Shown: in pieces, positions 62,404 through 64,000 of the stretch
Position numbering within the stretch: position 1 is the first letter of the stretch
Layout: every line of letters begins with the position of its first letter
Source of the DNA: Chryseobacterium turcicum
GTDB taxonomy: Bacteria; Bacteroidota; Bacteroidia; Flavobacteriales; Weeksellaceae
Length of the DNA: 64,000 bases
Reading direction: 5' to 3'
Assembly: GCF_021010565.1 (NCBI RefSeq)
Contig: NZ_JAJNAY010000001.1
Span: 496,001 to 560,000 of the forward strand
Translations under genes and position numbers: made by a program
Notes under the pieces: model-generated
Database searches by the model: none
What the model was told of the DNA's origin: nothing
What the model saw: only the letters and a program-made list of their open reading frames with translations

Positions 62404-63549
62404 TTGAAAAAACTTCTGTATTATTTTAATAGTAAGATTTTTATTTATCTCATCATTATCGCAACAGCTGTGTTTGCGATGGTATTTACGTATTTTCATA
62501 ATATAAAATCCGACGGGTATATTTTGGGCGATTGGCTCATTAATTATGAGGATGGTGGTTTCAAAAGGCGCGGCCTTTCTGGAAGTTTCTTTTTCCTTTT
62601 ACAAGATTTATCCGGATTTAGGCTTCATTATTTAGTATATGGTTTTCAGGTAATTATTATTTCACTTTTCTTTTATTATTATTTTAAGCTCATTCAGTAT
62701 AAGGAAGCTACTTTTTTATATCTATCGCTTTTATTATCATCAGTTGGCTTTGTGGGGCTTTTTAATTGTGTAGATTATGTAGGAAAAAAAGAATTTATTG
62801 TATTTTTTCTTTTTACCTATTTCGTTTATCAATTAAATCAAGGCACTTTGTCAAGAATTAAAGAATACTTGATCTGTTTTGGTCTTTTCTTGGCTATGTT
62901 TTTTCACGAAATCACACTTTTTTTTATTCCTTACTTTCTGATTGCATTATATCTTAAAACTCAAAAAATTGAATGTAGACGATATTTAAAATATATTCTC
63001 GCTGTTTTCATTCCTGCGATTATCATTGTGGTATTTGGAAAAGAAATCAATGAAGGGCAGTCTTTAGAAATTCTTCAAAATCGTGGTGTTATCCTTACTC
63101 GAGGTATTTTCTTTTGGCATATTGATGAGAGGCAGTATATAAAAGATCATCTCTATGAATATCTTCTTTATATTTTAAGTTTTGGATTTAGTGTTTTTCA
63201 TCTGTGGTTTTATTTAAAATATCAAACAAACCGAAAGGTTTTATCTATCGCGCTTGTCTTCGCTTTCCTTTTCTCGCTTCCGTTATTTTATTTGGCAATT
63301 GATTGGGGGAGATGGATGTACATACACATGATCTTTATTATTGTTCTTTTCGCCTTATTATTAAAGGATTCCGAATCTTCTCTAGCTTCCGAAAAGTTGA
63401 TTGTAAACCAGAAATTTTGGATTACTTTATTCATTATAATTATCTCATTAATTTACAGAGTTGAGATGTCGGGAAGAGGTTTTACATTCGAAGGTTTTTT
63501 CTACAGAACCTTAATTGCGCCATTTGAACTTCTAAATAAAATGATTTAA
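62404..63549 (+). CDS. Multi-pass membrane protein, possibly GT-C-like
   Basis: The 381-residue protein starts at TTG (62404, MKKLLYYFNSK) and has about ten helices. Between helices, WLINYEDGGFKRRGLSGSF and the late AIDWGRWMYIHM motif recall GT-C-like membrane proteins of glycan loci. No catalytic residues can be assigned with confidence. It lies about 30 bases after the 3' RNA element and just before topA. Confidence 0.72.
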   Translation: MKKLLYYFNSKIFIYLIIIATAVFAMVFTYFHNIKSDGYILGDWLINYEDGGFKRRGLSGSFFFLLQDLSGFRLHYLVYGFQVIIISLFFYYYFKLIQYKEATFLYLSLLLSSVGFVGLFNCVDYVGKKEFIVFFLFTYFVYQLNQGTLSRIKEYLICFGLFLAMFFHEITLFFIPYFLIALYLKTQKIECRRYLKYILAVFIPAIIIVVFGKEINEGQSLEILQNRGVILTRGIFFWHIDERQYIKDHLYEYLLYILSFGFSVFHLWFYLKYQTNRKVLSIALVFAFLFSLPLFYLAIDWGRWMYIHMIFIIVLFALLLKDSESSLASEKLIVNQKFWITLFIIIISLIYRVEMSGRGFTFEGFFYRTLIAPFELLNKMI

Positions 63550-63573
63550 CGAGTTCATCTAATAAAAAATCTT

Positions 63574-63581
63574 TACTTTTG
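63574..63581 (+). promoter_or_regulatory. Putative -7 promoter element of topA
   Basis: TACTTTTG matches TAnnTTTG, 14 bases upstream of the ATG. No proper TTG -33 box was found. Confidence 0.5.
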
Positions 63582-63595
63582 CAGAAATTTTCAGT

Positions 63596-64000
63596 ATGTC
63601 GAAAAATTTAGTAATCGTAGAGTCCCCAGCCAAAGCAAAAACCATTCAGAAATATTTAGGAAATGATTTTGAAGTAAAATCTAGTTTCGGACACATCCGG
63701 GACCTTCCTAAAAAAGGAATGGGAATTGACCTGGAGACCTTCAGTCCCGATTACGAAGTTTCTCCCGACAAAAAGAAATTAGTAACAGAGCTTAAAGCTT
63801 CTGTGAAAAAAGCCGAAATGGTTTGGCTGGCTTCCGATGAAGACCGCGAAGGAGAAGCGATTGCATGGCATTTGGCAGAAGAGTTAAAACTAAAACCAGA
63901 CAATAGAAAGAGAATCGTTTTCCACGAGATTACCAAAAATGCGATTCTTAAAGCCATCGAAAATCCAAGAGATATTGACCAGAACTTAGTCAATGCTCAG
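63596..64000 (+). CDS. topA: DNA topoisomerase I, 5' part (runs off the window)
   Basis: The first 135 codons of topA are present. The start [18 protein letters not shown] and the TOPRIM motif [13 protein letters not shown] are the diagnostic TopA blocks. The enzyme relaxes negative supercoils. The gene continues past the window edge, so only the TOPRIM-containing N-terminus is seen. Confidence 0.97.
   Translation, partial: MSKNLVIVESPAKAKTIQKYLGNDFEVKSSFGHIRDLPKKGMGIDLETFSPDYEVSPDKKKLVTELKASVKKAEMVWLASDEDREGEAIAWHLAEELKLKPDNRKRIVFHEITKNAILKAIENPRDIDQNLVNAQ

Noticed and set aside
1..64000. CRISPR arrays, tRNA, rRNA, prophage or IS elements
   Set aside because: No regularly spaced repeats, cloverleaf sequences, rRNA motifs, transposase or phage genes were recognised on either strand.

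Overview
The window reads as chromosome of a Chryseobacterium-like member of the Flavobacteriia (phylum Bacteroidetes). The support is low-GC DNA, Bacteroidetes-type promoters (TAnnTTTG at -7), type IX secretion (T9SS) sorting tails, the ileS / DksA-family / lspA gene order, many families of short dispersed intergenic palindromes, and a complete flexirubin-type aryl-polyene pathway. No rRNA, tRNA, CRISPR array, prophage or insertion sequence was seen.

Layout. Positions 1-7.4 kb, minus strand: housekeeping genes (ileS, a DksA-family protein, lspA, a SanA-type protein, a CrtA-like protein and an unknown). Positions 7.8-19.7 kb: first half of the flexirubin cluster, with an aryl acid ligase, a FAD halogenase-like enzyme, a tyrosine ammonia-lyase, a ketoreductase, a ketosynthase (KS), an acyl carrier protein (ACP), an LpxL-type acyltransferase, a desaturase-like oxidoreductase and a C45 acyltransferase. 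Positions 20-23.1 kb: a diheme cytochrome lipoprotein and a secreted CRTAC1/FG-GAP protein, probably unrelated to the pigment. Positions 23.2-38.3 kb, minus strand: second half of the cluster, with a GT2-DUF2062 protein, dehydratase, LolA, polysaccharide deacetylase, chain-length-factor-like KS, KS, ACP, KS fragment, a third KS, thioesterase, ABC exporter and BtrH-like protein. A toxin-antitoxin pair and a repeat-flanked GxxExxY gene sit inside it. Positions 38.5-42.8 kb: an M16 protease and small unknowns. Positions 42.9-49.6 kb, minus strand: an operon of an RND/MMPL exporter fused to an acyltransferase, darA, darB and two hotdog dehydratases. Positions 49.7-63.6 kb: three envelope or glycan membrane proteins, two giant tandemly duplicated T9SS proteins, and a fourth multi-pass protein. 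Position 63.6 kb to the end: start of topA.

How the genes fit together. Tyrosine ammonia-lyase would make 4-coumarate and the ligase would load it on an ACP. The KS/CLF pair, further KSs, ketoreductase and dehydratases would extend it to an aryl polyene. DarA and DarB would make the dialkylresorcinol half, and acyltransferases would join or tailor the two. LolA, the MMPL exporter and the ABC transporter are candidates for moving the pigment to the outer membrane. These assignments rest on family resemblance; none was tested by database search.

The least expected signal is in the non-coding DNA behind the two duplicated T9SS genes. Each carries two consecutive predicted RNA hairpins. In the second, a 20-bp outer stem (three G-U pairs) encloses an 8-bp stem capped by a GAGA tetraloop. 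Pairing is kept where the copies differ.
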